Shown: positions 49,338 to 59,700 of the stretch, piece after piece
Layout: every line of letters starts with the position of its first letter
How positions within the stretch are numbered: the first letter of the stretch is position 1
From: Burkholderiales bacterium
GTDB taxonomy: Bacteria > Pseudomonadota > Gammaproteobacteria > Burkholderiales > SG8-41
Reading direction: 5' to 3'
Length of the DNA stretch: 64,000 nucleotides
Assembly (NCBI GenBank): GCA_019744975.1
Contig: JAIETP010000014.1
Location: 124,001 to 188,000, forward strand
The notes under the pieces: generated by a model
The model's database searches: none
What the model was told of the DNA's origin: nothing
What the model saw: the letters and a program-made list of their open reading frames with translations, nothing else
Translations under genes and position numbers: made by a program

Positions 49338-49410
49338 GGGTTTCGCCTCGATTTAGATTATTTCCATAAAACGTAATAAAAACAAATACTTATAACCATA
49401 ATGGTCGCAG

Positions 49411-50130
49411 ATGCGCCGCTTCTTGTCAAATTCGGCAGCCACCGCACTTAACAACTGCAGGGTTTGGTGGCGTAAGCAAGGGGCTGCGCCCTGCCTGCTC
49501 TGCGGCAATCCCGCACTGGAATTCAATATTTGCAGCGGTTGCCGGGCGGATCTGCCCTGGCTGGATGCGAATGTCTGCAGCAGTTGCGCCCATCCCCTGC
49601 CGGTGCCCGGACTGTGCGGACGCTGCATCGCCGAACCGCCGCATTACGACACCGTCGTCGCGGCCTGCCGTTACGCCTTTCCGCTGGACGGCCTGATCCA
49701 GGCCTACAAATACAACGGGCGGCTGGTCGCGGGCCCGGCACTGGCCTCGTTGTTCGCCAATCGCGTACCGCAACGTCCGGATCTGATCGTGCCGGTGCCA
49801 CTGACAGCACAACGTCTGCGCGAACGGGGATTCAACCAGGCACTGGAGTTGGCGCGGGCGCTCGGACAACAAATGAAGGCGCCGGTAAACGCGCAACTTT
49901 GTGTCAAGACGCGCGACACCGCGCCGCAAACCCGTCTGCCGTGGAAGGCTCGCCGCAAAAACATCCGCGGCGCCTTTGTCGTCGAGGGCGGCGTCGCCGG
50001 CTGCCACGTCGCCGTGGTCGATGATGTGCTGACGACCGGGGCGACACTCAGTGAATTGGCGCGCAACCTGAAACGCGCCGGCGCAGCCACGGTCACCGGT
50101 TACGTGATCGCACGCACCGTTGGCCGGTAA
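49411..50130 (+). CDS. comF: ComF family phosphoribosyltransferase-like protein
   Basis: zinc-finger-like CLLCGNPALEFNICSGC, PRT motif VAVVDDVLTTGATLSEL. Confidence 0.92.
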   Translation: MRRFLSNSAATALNNCRVWWRKQGAAPCLLCGNPALEFNICSGCRADLPWLDANVCSSCAHPLPVPGLCGRCIAEPPHYDTVVAACRYAFPLDGLIQAYKYNGRLVAGPALASLFANRVPQRPDLIVPVPLTAQRLRERGFNQALELARALGQQMKAPVNAQLCVKTRDTAPQTRLPWKARRKNIRGAFVVEGGVAGCHVAVVDDVLTTGATLSELARNLKRAGAATVTGYVIARTVGR

Positions 50131-50169
50131 TCGAGAGAGCCAATCAACGCAAGCTCCATCAACTCGAGT

Positions 50170-51288
50170 TCAGCGCAGCTTCTGATCAGCAAAGGACTGC
50201 AGGTCGGCAGACAGGTTGCCGCTGGCCTTCGCCAGCCGGTAAGCCTCCTGTGCTTCGGCGCCGCGCCCCAGCGCTTCCAGCGAAACACCCAGGCCCAGCA
50301 GCCAGACCCCGACATTGCCGCGCTGCCCGAGGGCGCGCTGGAACTGCGCGGCCGCTTCGGCATGTTTCTGCTGGCGTTGCAGCAAACCCGCATAAAACGC
50401 GATGTAGTCCGGGCTGGCGCCCGGATACTCCAGGCTGCGCGCGAGGGTTTGTACGCCGGCGTCAAGTTCACCGTTGTCCATTTGCAAACGCGCCAGCGTC
50501 ATCGCAAAACCGTGCTGCGCGGGCGCCAGCTGCAATCCTTCCTGCAATACACGCAGCGCCAGCGCCGGCTGGCGGGCATCCAGCAACACACCGACCAGCG
50601 CCTGGCGCGAGCCATGATGCATGGGATCAATCTGCAGCGCCGCTTCGAAGGCGACGCGCGCTTCGGCGGCCTGTCCCCGGTGCAAGGCGACCGCCCCTTT
50701 TGAATATTCCGCATCGGCGCGCTGCCGCGGTGTCGGCTGGCGGACCTGTTTGTCGATTTCCACCGGAGCCGGTGGCGTTTCCGCGGCTTTTTTCATCGCC
50801 GCCGGCGGCGCCCGCGGCTTGTCCGCCACGATCCCGGCCTGCTGCACCGCCGTTGCAGGGCGACGGGCGATAACAGCGGCCGTTTCTATCGCCGGGGGTG
50901 CATCACGCTGCGCGGCCCCGGGCGCCGGGTTGACGGGCTGCGGCGGCTGCGCGAGATCCAGCGTCAATCGCCGGGCAATAAATTCCGTATCCCGCGCCTC
51001 CGGTACCGAAGTCGGCTCTGGCTCTGTCACTGGCACTGGCGCCGGCGCCGCCATGGTCGCCGGCGATCCGGGCGGCAATGTGACCGTCGAACGCCCGGCC
51101 AGCCACCACCAAGCGCCGGCTGCAATCAGCGCCACACCCAGCGCCGCGGCTGCGATCCGGATTGGCGGCCGGCGTACTGCTTGCGTATCGTCGGGCAGGA
51201 CGCGCACGTGATCGGGTATGCGGTTGCGCTCCTCACCCGATGCGCGGCGGCGCTCCAGGTCGACCAGCATCTGGTTAATCACGCTCAT
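50170..51288 (-). CDS. MSHA biogenesis protein MshN-like TPR protein
   Basis: MSVINQMLVDLERRRAS N-terminus, TM, C-terminal TPRs; pilus gene neighbourhood. Confidence 0.8.
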   Translation of the reverse strand: MSVINQMLVDLERRRASGEERNRIPDHVRVLPDDTQAVRRPPIRIAAAALGVALIAAGAWWWLAGRSTVTLPPGSPATMAAPAPVPVTEPEPTSVPEARDTEFIARRLTLDLAQPPQPVNPAPGAAQRDAPPAIETAAVIARRPATAVQQAGIVADKPRAPPAAMKKAAETPPAPVEIDKQVRQPTPRQRADAEYSKGAVALHRGQAAEARVAFEAALQIDPMHHGSRQALVGVLLDARQPALALRVLQEGLQLAPAQHGFAMTLARLQMDNGELDAGVQTLARSLEYPGASPDYIAFYAGLLQRQQKHAEAAAQFQRALGQRGNVGVWLLGLGVSLEALGRGAEAQEAYRLAKASGNLSADLQSFADQKLR

Positions 51289-51295
51289 GGCAGAC

Positions 51296-52186
51296 TCATC
51301 GCAAATACGCCAGCGACACGCCGCCGGCCGCAAGCAGCAGCATCGCAAAACCCAGCCACCACCAATGCTGCGGCGGCACCACCGCCGGAGTATCGGCCGC
51401 GGCCGCGGCGACATGCTGGGGCTGCACCTGGGGCAGTCCGGCACCGAAGGCCAGCAGCAGTGATTTATGGGCAATGATGTTGATCAGGCGCGGCACACCG
51501 CGGCTCGCACGGTGCAGGCGCCGCACGGCCGCCGGCACAAACAGCCGGCTGCCGCGGTAACCGGCGACACGCAGGCGGTGCGCCAGGTAGTGGTCAACCT
51601 CCTCGACGTTCAGCGCCGACAACCGGTACTGGAAAGTGATTCTCTGCCGCAACTGGCGCACCGCCGCGTGTGCCAGACGTTCGTCGAGTTCCGGCTGACC
51701 GAACAACACCACCTGCAGCAGCTTGCGCTTCTCGGTTTCAAGGTTGGTCAGCAGGCGCAAGGCCTCCAGCGTTTCCTGCGGCATGGCCTGCGCCTCATCC
51801 AGGCAAACCACCACGGTCTTCCCCTGGCGCGCAAAATTGAGCAGCGCACGAGACAATTCCTTCAGCAACTGGTGCTGGTCGGATTCGCGCGGCAGGGGTA
51901 TGCCCAGTTCGTCGGCCAGCGCAAACATCAGCGTGCGCGGTTCAAGATAGGGATTGGGTATATAGGCCGAAACAAATCGCGAGTCCAGCGTCGCCAGGAA
52001 ACGGCGGCAGAGCAGGGTCTTGCCGGTGCCGACCTCGCCGGTGACTTTCATGAAACCTTCGCCATTGCGCGCAGCGACCAGCAGCGTGTTCAGCGCTTCC
52101 TGATGGGAATTGCAGGCATAGGCAAAACTCGTGTCCGGCGTGATGCCGAACGGTGGTTCACGCAGTCCGAAATATGCTTCGTACAT
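51296..52186 (-). CDS. MSHA biogenesis MshM/ExeA-like AAA ATPase
   Basis: MYEAYFGLREPPFGITPDTSFAY, TGEVGTGKTLLCRRFLA, VVCLDEAQAMP. Confidence 0.9.
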   Translation of the reverse strand: MYEAYFGLREPPFGITPDTSFAYACNSHQEALNTLLVAARNGEGFMKVTGEVGTGKTLLCRRFLATLDSRFVSAYIPNPYLEPRTLMFALADELGIPLPRESDQHQLLKELSRALLNFARQGKTVVVCLDEAQAMPQETLEALRLLTNLETEKRKLLQVVLFGQPELDERLAHAAVRQLRQRITFQYRLSALNVEEVDHYLAHRLRVAGYRGSRLFVPAAVRRLHRASRGVPRLINIIAHKSLLLAFGAGLPQVQPQHVAAAAADTPAVVPPQHWWWLGFAMLLLAAGGVSLAYLR

Positions 52187-52198
52187 GGCGGTAGAGTA

Positions 52199-53971
52199 TC
52201 ACCGCTGCGGCTCCGTGGCGCCCATCGCGCGTATACGGTCTCGTGTCTGGGTGAGGTCTTCCTGCCAGTTGCGATCGCTGTGGATGATGGTCGGCTTGAG
52301 CAGGATGACCAGTTCGCTTTTGACGTTGCTGGAGTCGCGCTGGCGGAACAGGTTGCCCACGCCCGGCATATTGCCGACGCCGGGCACCTGGCTGCGGTCG
52401 TTGACCGACTGCTGGCGCATCAACCCGCCGATGGCGACGATGTTGCCGTCCGTCACCCGGACAATGGTATCGGTTTCGTTGACGTCACTCGATGCCAGCG
52501 GCAGCGTGAATGAACCCAGGCTGCCCAGATCGATGACCTTGCGGCGCTCGACCACGTTGCTGACCGAGGGATGGATGTGCAGGATGATGTTGCTTTCGCC
52601 GTCGATCTGCGGTGTGACATCCAGCGCGATGCCCGAGAAAAACGGCGCCACGGTGATGGTCGGCGTCACCGTGGTATTGGTGCCGCTGGTGCTCGATGTC
52701 GTGCTGACATTGGTGACGAAGAAATCGTCGGTGCCGACTTTCAGCACGGCCTTCTGGTTGTTGATCGTCGCCACCCGCGGACTGGACAGCACGTTCACTG
52801 TGCCCTGGGTTTCGAGGAACGACAGCAGCGCGGCAAAATTCTGCGTCTGCAGGGCAAGGCCGAACACGCCGCCCGCAGCGCCGGAGCCCAATGCCAGCCC
52901 GCTCGCCACCGTGCCCACGGAGCCGCCCACCAGCGCCGAATTGCTGAGCACCGTGCCATCCGCGGCGCGCGCGGTCGGCGCACTGATGGTGCCGGTGCGG
53001 CCCAGCGATGCGCCGGGGCTGATGATGCCCGCACCAATACGCGTACTGCCATCGCGGAATGCAGCCCAGTTGACGCCCGCCTGATAGCCGTCGCTAAGGG
53101 ACACCTCGATAATCTTCGCTTCCAGCACCACCTGCCGTTCAACGATCAATTGCATCGATTTGAGGAATTTCTCGACGTTGCGCAGTTCGCTCGGCATCGC
53201 CCTCACCACAATCACCCCCGATTGCGCATTGACCACGACGCTGCTCCCGGCGCCGCCGCCAAGGATGGCAAACAAGGACTTCTGGATATCCCCCCAGAAA
53301 TCCGAATTCGAACTCGTTGTCACCCGGGTACTTTCCGCTGCCCGCGTACCGCCTCCTCCGGTCGGTCCGGTGGTCGGCACTGGTACGGCCCCCGGTGCCG
53401 CTGAACCGGGACTGGCGGAGCCATCGGAAATCGAACCGGAACTGACGCGGGTTTCGGTCTGGCCACGGCGCTGGGCCTGCAGATAGTTGACCTGGAATAT
53501 GCGGGTCTGCAGCGCGGCCGGCAGCACCACGATGCGATTGCCCTGCATGGTGTAGTCAAAACCATAAAGATCGCGCAGGGTATCCAGCGCCTCGGTGACC
53601 GACACATCCTTCAGGTTGACCGAGATCTCGCCCTTGACTTCGGGATGCAGCACCATGCTGTGGCGGGTACCGGACACAATGGCCATGAACACCTGCCCGG
53701 CCGGTGCATTGTTCACCGACAGGTCAAACCGGGTTTCCGGTTTCTGGGTATCTGCCCGCGGCATTTCAACGACCAGAGGCGGCAACAGCGCGCGGCTGAC
53801 CGCATCCGGACTGACCGGCTTGCGTTCGCTGACCGCCCGCTCAAGTTCCTTGTTGATGGCGTCCTGCGCCGCGTTCGGACCCTGCTTCGGCAAATCAGCA
53901 CAGCCCGCGACAACCGCAATCATTGCGATGGTCATCCATCGTTGCATGTCGTTCCGCCTGTTCATGTTCAT
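52199..53971 (-). CDS. MSHA secretin MshL-like (PulD/PilQ family)
   Basis: N0/STN-like domain; secretin VLSSPRVATINNQKAVLKVG, VPGVGNMPGVGNLFRQRDSSNVKSELVILLKPTI. Confidence 0.92.
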   Translation of the reverse strand: MNMNRRNDMQRWMTIAMIAVVAGCADLPKQGPNAAQDAINKELERAVSERKPVSPDAVSRALLPPLVVEMPRADTQKPETRFDLSVNNAPAGQVFMAIVSGTRHSMVLHPEVKGEISVNLKDVSVTEALDTLRDLYGFDYTMQGNRIVVLPAALQTRIFQVNYLQAQRRGQTETRVSSGSISDGSASPGSAAPGAVPVPTTGPTGGGGTRAAESTRVTTSSNSDFWGDIQKSLFAILGGGAGSSVVVNAQSGVIVVRAMPSELRNVEKFLKSMQLIVERQVVLEAKIIEVSLSDGYQAGVNWAAFRDGSTRIGAGIISPGASLGRTGTISAPTARAADGTVLSNSALVGGSVGTVASGLALGSGAAGGVFGLALQTQNFAALLSFLETQGTVNVLSSPRVATINNQKAVLKVGTDDFFVTNVSTTSSTSGTNTTVTPTITVAPFFSGIALDVTPQIDGESNIILHIHPSVSNVVERRKVIDLGSLGSFTLPLASSDVNETDTIVRVTDGNIVAIGGLMRQQSVNDRSQVPGVGNMPGVGNLFRQRDSSNVKSELVILLKPTIIHSDRNWQEDLTQTRDRIRAMGATEPQR

Positions 53972-54336
53972 TTCGTTGTTTTGCCCGGGCTGTTCTTCGC
54001 GCCGCCAACCACCCGCTTTTCAACCAGCGGAAACAAGCGCAGCACGGTGGTTTCCGGACCATTTTTCAAAACCGCCTCACTCTCGGTCAGCTTCACCAGG
54101 CGTGCCGAACCGTAACGACCGCCAAGAACCACGATCTCGCCGCTGATCATTGCAACCTTGCGCCCGGGTGACAACATCACCGATTGCAGCACCGGACCTG
54201 CGGATACCAGTTCGTCTCCGGCCGCCGCCGCCATCCCGCCCGGAGGCCGTGTCGGATCCATCATGCCCTGCGCACCGGCGGCCGCTGCCCCGCAAAACCC
54301 CAGGATCAATGCCGTCAATGTGCGCAAGTGTCTCAT
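53968..54336 (-). CDS. MshK-like pilus biogenesis protein
   Basis: MMDPTRPPGG..., LQSVMLSPGRKVAMISGEIV; overlaps the secretin start. Confidence 0.75.
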   Translation of the reverse strand: MRHLRTLTALILGFCGAAAAGAQGMMDPTRPPGGMAAAAGDELVSAGPVLQSVMLSPGRKVAMISGEIVVLGGRYGSARLVKLTESEAVLKNGPETTVLRLFPLVEKRVVGGAKNSPGKTTK

Positions 54337-55043
54337 ACCACCAGCCAGGCCTTGTTCAGACTCAAAGTATGCAGCGTCAATGTCAACCGGAGCCTTGGAT
54401 GCGCCCCCGCATCCAGCGTGACCTTGCCCCAGAACAACTGCCAGGGCAATGCCTCAAGCCGGGTGAGATAACCATGGAGTTCAGCGTAAGAACCTTCGAT
54501 GGACACCTCAAAACTATGCTGGTAAATGCTGCGGTCAGCGCCGCCGTTGCCCGCTTCACTGCCTGGTGCCGGCTGGGTTGCCGATCCTGCCGGCTTGGCC
54601 TGGGCACCGCTGGTCAGATAACGCTGCACCGGCAGCTTGCGCAGACTGACCAGCGCCAGGCCGCGCTCCTTCATCAACACGCCCTCCAGCAACTTGACCA
54701 CCTGATCCGGCGGCACCAGCTGTTTCTGCAGACCCTGCAGCCGCGAATCCATTTCCGCGATCTGCTTGCGCAACTCGTCCCGGTAACGGCGCTTCACTTC
54801 ATCCGGATCCGCCTTCCCGAGATTGGCGGCCATCATGACTTCACCGGTTTTGATTGCCATCCGGGCTTCGGACAACTGCGTGGTCAATCGTTTCTGCTGC
54901 AGCGCCAGCGGACCCAGCAGCAAGGTATCGAACAGCGCCACGACCACCGCCACGGCAGCCGCGGCAATCAGCACCCGTTCGCGCAGGGAACGCGCGTTAT
55001 AAAGAGCGCTCCAGAGTTGCCAGCGCCGGGTGAGTTCGGACAT
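54333..55043 (-). CDS. MshJ-like (GspM/PilO-type) inner membrane protein
   Basis: N-terminal TM after short cytosolic tail, coiled coil, position in the msh cluster. Confidence 0.75.
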   Translation of the reverse strand: MSELTRRWQLWSALYNARSLRERVLIAAAAVAVVVALFDTLLLGPLALQQKRLTTQLSEARMAIKTGEVMMAANLGKADPDEVKRRYRDELRKQIAEMDSRLQGLQKQLVPPDQVVKLLEGVLMKERGLALVSLRKLPVQRYLTSGAQAKPAGSATQPAPGSEAGNGGADRSIYQHSFEVSIEGSYAELHGYLTRLEALPWQLFWGKVTLDAGAHPRLRLTLTLHTLSLNKAWLVV

Positions 55044-55714
55044 CAGCGTTTTTCCCCGGGCTCTGCAGCGACGGCGACGGGTTCACCCGTAGTGAGATTG
55101 AACTCCAGGTAGCGCGGGCCTGCGACAACCGGCTTTTCGCCCTCCTTGGCCGGCGGCGCTGGCGCCACCACAGGCCGCCGCATTTCCAGTGCTGAAAACG
55201 CGCGCCCCTGGAGCACAGGTTCCTTGTTCATTTTCTGGATGTACTGCGGCAGCAGGTTGGCACTGATCACCCGGCCCTGAATGGCCACTTCACCGGCGCC
55301 GTCGACGGTGAAGCCGGTAAGCCACAAACCATCCAGCGACTGTCGCGAAAATGCCTGCAGATAACCGGCAAAGCCGCTGCGATTTCCCAAGGCGCCGCCT
55401 TCCAGCACGCCCATGGCAGTGCGTGCGGATTTTAATTCCATCTCAAGCCGCGCCAGTTCGGCAGCAAGACCGGTATCATCTTTTTGCGCGGCACCCTCGC
55501 CCTTCAGCCGGTCGGTGTATTTGCCCTGCGCCTTGAGCAGCCCCTGCGCCGAAACCAGTTCAGCACGCAAACCGTCGACCAGATGCTGGTTGTAGAGCTG
55601 CAGGCCGATCATCACCACCACCGCGACTCCAGCCAGTATTGCCGCCCGGTTCAGCGACAGCAGCAGCCGCGGCTTGCGGAATGCAGGGCTCAAAAGATTG
55701 ATGTACTGGCTCAT
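55043..55714 (-). CDS. PilN-like MSHA biogenesis protein
   Basis: MSQYINLLSPAFRKPR PilN-like N-terminus, single TM. Confidence 0.8.
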   Translation of the reverse strand: MSQYINLLSPAFRKPRLLLSLNRAAILAGVAVVVMIGLQLYNQHLVDGLRAELVSAQGLLKAQGKYTDRLKGEGAAQKDDTGLAAELARLEMELKSARTAMGVLEGGALGNRSGFAGYLQAFSRQSLDGLWLTGFTVDGAGEVAIQGRVISANLLPQYIQKMNKEPVLQGRAFSALEMRRPVVAPAPPAKEGEKPVVAGPRYLEFNLTTGEPVAVAAEPGEKR

Positions 55715-56643
55715 CAGGCCGCGCGCTCCTCGCGCAAGGCTGCACCGATCAGTTGCAGGCATTGCGATTGCCGCAGCGGATCACGCAATTCCGGGACTCC
55801 CGGAAAATCCATGACCCGCTCCAGATCCAGCTGGACCACCGGCACCGTCAGGTTGGCGCCCAGATATTCGACCAGCTGCGCACCATCGGGCACCTGCGAC
55901 ACAATCAGGCGCGACACCGCCACATTGCGAAACTGGCGGTCAAAGTTGTCCAGGGATCGCTGCAATTCCAGCGCCACCCGGTCGTAACGCGCTTCAACAT
56001 CCATGCCGGAAGCAAAGTCCTGCAATGAAACCTCGATCTGGCGGGCCTGGTACAACTCCCCGTTGCAGGTAAATGTCAGCAACGCACCGGCATCATCAAA
56101 ACACAGCATGGCCAGGCCACGGCCTTCTTCTTCAAGCAGCCTGGCCACGTTGCGTTGCGCAAGTTCGGGGATATCGATCACTTCCAGATCAATGTCGGCG
56201 TCATTGAAGGGTTTGACTGTCGCGGCAATCGCATCGTTACGCGCCGCCACGGCCAGCATCTGTGCTGCGCGCCCCGCGTTATCACCGCCAGGCACGTTGA
56301 CGGCATCGACCATCGCCGCTTCAACCGGATAATCGATCAAGTCCTTCAGCGACCAGCGCACCGCATTCCTGGCCTCCGCGGCCGGCACGTTTGGCGCATC
56401 GACGGCAAACGTCTGGTACTGGCTGGTCTTCAGCAAGGTCGTGCATTGATAACGGTCGAGATTCAGTTCCTTGCGCAGGCGCTTCAGCGTATCGACGTCT
56501 CCGCCCTCTTTGCGAAATGATTCACAGAGCAGTATTTCCGGGCGCGGCTTGCCCTCGACAAGGACATGCGACAGATCAATGCGATCAGCATGAAGATTGA
56601 GACAGAGCCACCCTGGACGTTGTTTTTTTCCGAATAGATTCAT
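55714..56643 (-). CDS. PilM/MshI-like actin-fold pilus biogenesis protein
   Basis: FAVDAPNVPAAEARNAVRWSLKDLIDYPVEAAMVDAVNVPG. Confidence 0.85.
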   Translation of the reverse strand: MNLFGKKQRPGWLCLNLHADRIDLSHVLVEGKPRPEILLCESFRKEGGDVDTLKRLRKELNLDRYQCTTLLKTSQYQTFAVDAPNVPAAEARNAVRWSLKDLIDYPVEAAMVDAVNVPGGDNAGRAAQMLAVAARNDAIAATVKPFNDADIDLEVIDIPELAQRNVARLLEEEGRGLAMLCFDDAGALLTFTCNGELYQARQIEVSLQDFASGMDVEARYDRVALELQRSLDNFDRQFRNVAVSRLIVSQVPDGAQLVEYLGANLTVPVVQLDLERVMDFPGVPELRDPLRQSQCLQLIGAALREERAA

Positions 56644-56763
56644 GCGCTCGGCGGCTCGTAGGATAAACCCCGCGAAAATACCATATTTTTCAATGTTGTC
56701 AATGACTTAAGGCGGGATTTCTGGTACCTGGTACTGACTGAAAGTCGTAGCCCTTTGTTTTAA

Positions 56764-59700
56764 TTAATAATTTTCACGCATATAAATCCGCTCATCACTG
56801 CCGGAACGGATCCCAAAACGCACGCGGGCCGCCGGATCCTTGTCATAAGCCGCGCCGCACCACTGTCCGCGCAAATGCGCCAACGCCCCGGGTGCCGCAA
56901 CCGGCGCATAAGCCGGGCAAGCCTCGGCGCTGGGTCCGCTCCCGAGATTGATCGCCAGATCCACGCTGCCGTTGTTGCCGGCGCCCGGCGCACTCAAGCG
57001 GATCTCGCCTCGTCCGGCGGTCAACGGACCGGTGACCGCCGTTACCGTTACATCGCCGGCATTCAGATTGCCGATATAGTTGCCCATACCCACGCTGCCA
57101 TTCCCCACCGTTGTACAGGTATCCGCGGTGTTAGTTGCAAAGAACGTGCCTGTCCAAAACTGCGCCTCAAAAGGCACCCGCAGCGGCAATAATTGCGAGC
57201 CACTGGCGCCGATCAGGCGCAGCCGCCCGAAACGCATGGCCTTGCCCGTCGAAAATGCAATGCCGTTGCCGGCAGTCGCCTGTCCAAATCTCGCCGGGTT
57301 CGTCGAGTAGGCGACACCGTCCGTGTCAATGACATTGATCGCCAGCGAAATTTCGGCGTCGAACGGCGCCTCGGGTGCCGAGCGCGTAAAAAACAATCCG
57401 CTCCCCGAGTTAAAGGTCAATGTGCCGGTACCATTCCCGGCAGCAACAATTGCAGGATCCGGTACGGTAACCGCAGCGGCATCCAGCGTGCCGCTGGCCG
57501 CGGTATAAGCCTTGCCAGTCAGGCTGGCATTGCTGATCTTGAAAAACGCCTGCGCCGCCGGCGTCGTGCCACTGTAGTTCGCGGTAGTGCCGCCGGTCAG
57601 GTTGCGCGCGGTTACAGTCAGCACCGGTTCCAGACCCGGTGCATAGTTGAACGGCTGACCAAGATAGGTGAATGCACCTGCAGTGCAGGCGGTCGTGAAC
57701 AGCGGCGTGTTCGCGCTGACATCAAAATGATGCGGCGTGAAACGGCCGATGTTGCCGCTTGTGGTGCCCGTGACATCACCCACGCCCAGATAATTGCTGT
57801 CGCCGACGCCGGGCGTGATGGTGATGATGCCGACTTCATTCCAGGTCACATTGCTGACAGTGGCCGAACCGGCACTGAACAGGCCTCCGGGAATGATGCC
57901 GTTGTCCAGCGCAGGATTATTGGACAGCCCCAACCCGGGAGCCAGCGCGGTGGTCAGCCGGACACCTTCGGGCGCGATTTCCCGGCCATAGTTCGGTGTT
58001 GCGTTGCCCTGGGCATTCACCGCTGTCGCGGTCAGCGTGATGCTTTCGCCGGCCTTGATGAACACCGCGCCGGCGGCGTCCGCTGCGCCGGGATTGGCAA
58101 CACCGTCTGCGGTGCGCTGGATATTGCTCACCACGAAACCTGCAGGTCTGACCACAAAATCATTGGACGCGCCGGTCATGTAATCCCCGGAATTGTCGAT
58201 GTTGTGACGTGCACTGAGCCGGATCGCGCCGACATCGGGATAGTTCATGGTGAAGCTCGCCGTCGAGTTGGCGCCGAAAGTCATCGATTTTGTAGTCCAG
58301 GTGGTCACCCCACTACCGGGATTGGCGGCAATCGCAGTCGCTCCGTTGTTGTCGACTGTCACCTGCTGGCCGCCCTGACAGGTCGCCGGATTCACGCACT
58401 GCGACGCCAGATCAATGTTCACATTGCCGTTGAACAGCCCGACGCAGGCATCGCTGGAATCACTTTTGCGCACTGCCCGCAGCGTTTGCGCGGCGGAGGT
58501 CGTGCCGGCAATCTGTGTCGGTATCGCACTGAAAATAAACCCGCTGTCGTTGAATTCCAATTCACAGGTCTGGCTCAGGCCGTTGAAACACAGCGTGGCC
58601 GATGCCGGGGCTGGCGACGTGGTGCCGGCGCCCAGGGTGACGGTACCCGGCGTGGTGCGGCGCAGGTTGGCCAGTGTCGAGCCGGTAAAGCTGATGGTGT
58701 CGCCACCAACCCAGCCGGTCGGGCTCAACGTAGTCGTCACACTGTCGAGATAGAGCGTGGTGCAGCCTGCATCGGCGCAGGCCTTGACGGTGACGGTCGC
58801 CGGCTCGCAGGTCAACCCCAGCCCGCTATGCTCGATGCGGACATGGCTGAACGCAATCGCGCAGGGCCTGGTGATGTCGCGGATGGCGATGACTTCCGCA
58901 TCAGTAAGGACCTGGTTGTAAATACGCACTTCATCGAGCTGCCCGTCCAGATAAACGGGAGATCCGCCGGTGTCTTCGATGCGGCCGATGCTGGAAAACG
59001 CCGTGCCGATGACCCCGGTGGCGATGGCACCACTCGCATTCAATGTGCCGTCGACATAGATTTTATAGGCGCCGGCCGCGTGATCGCGGGTCAGCACCAC
59101 ATGGCGCCACACACCGTTGTTGATGGCGACGGCGGATTTGGTGGAAAAGTCATTGCCGACGGAAACGCCGATCCGGCCGGAGGCATCAATCCAGCCCCAG
59201 AAAATGTCATCCGCACCGCCCGCCTGTTCGACGCCGGTTACGCCCGGCGCCTGCCAGGCGAGATCGTTGCCGGTCTGCGTGGTCCTGATCCAGAACGCGA
59301 GACTGGCCGTGGCATTGAGTTCATTGGACAGATTGCCGACCTGGATATGACGCGTGGCGCCGTCCAGTTGCGCACCGTTGCAGACCTGGGCCGGCACGGG
59401 TGTGGCGCCACCGGCTGCCGTGCCGTTAAATCCGTTGCCGCTCGAATCCACGACATCCCCGGCGGCATTCCAGGCCGCCTCATCCAGCTTGAAATAAGCC
59501 CGTGGCGTTGGCAGCGCACCGCCGCAATACGAGAGCGCCGACAGCGGAATGAACTGGAACCCGCCGGTGGACGGTCCGCTCCAGCTGAGTTGCGCCACGG
59601 CCTGCCCGCCATTTTCATAAAACTCCATGGTCACCGGATAACGCTGTCCGGCGGTCAACGCAATCGCGGCACTGTCGTCATTGGTCGCGCCGTGATCGGT

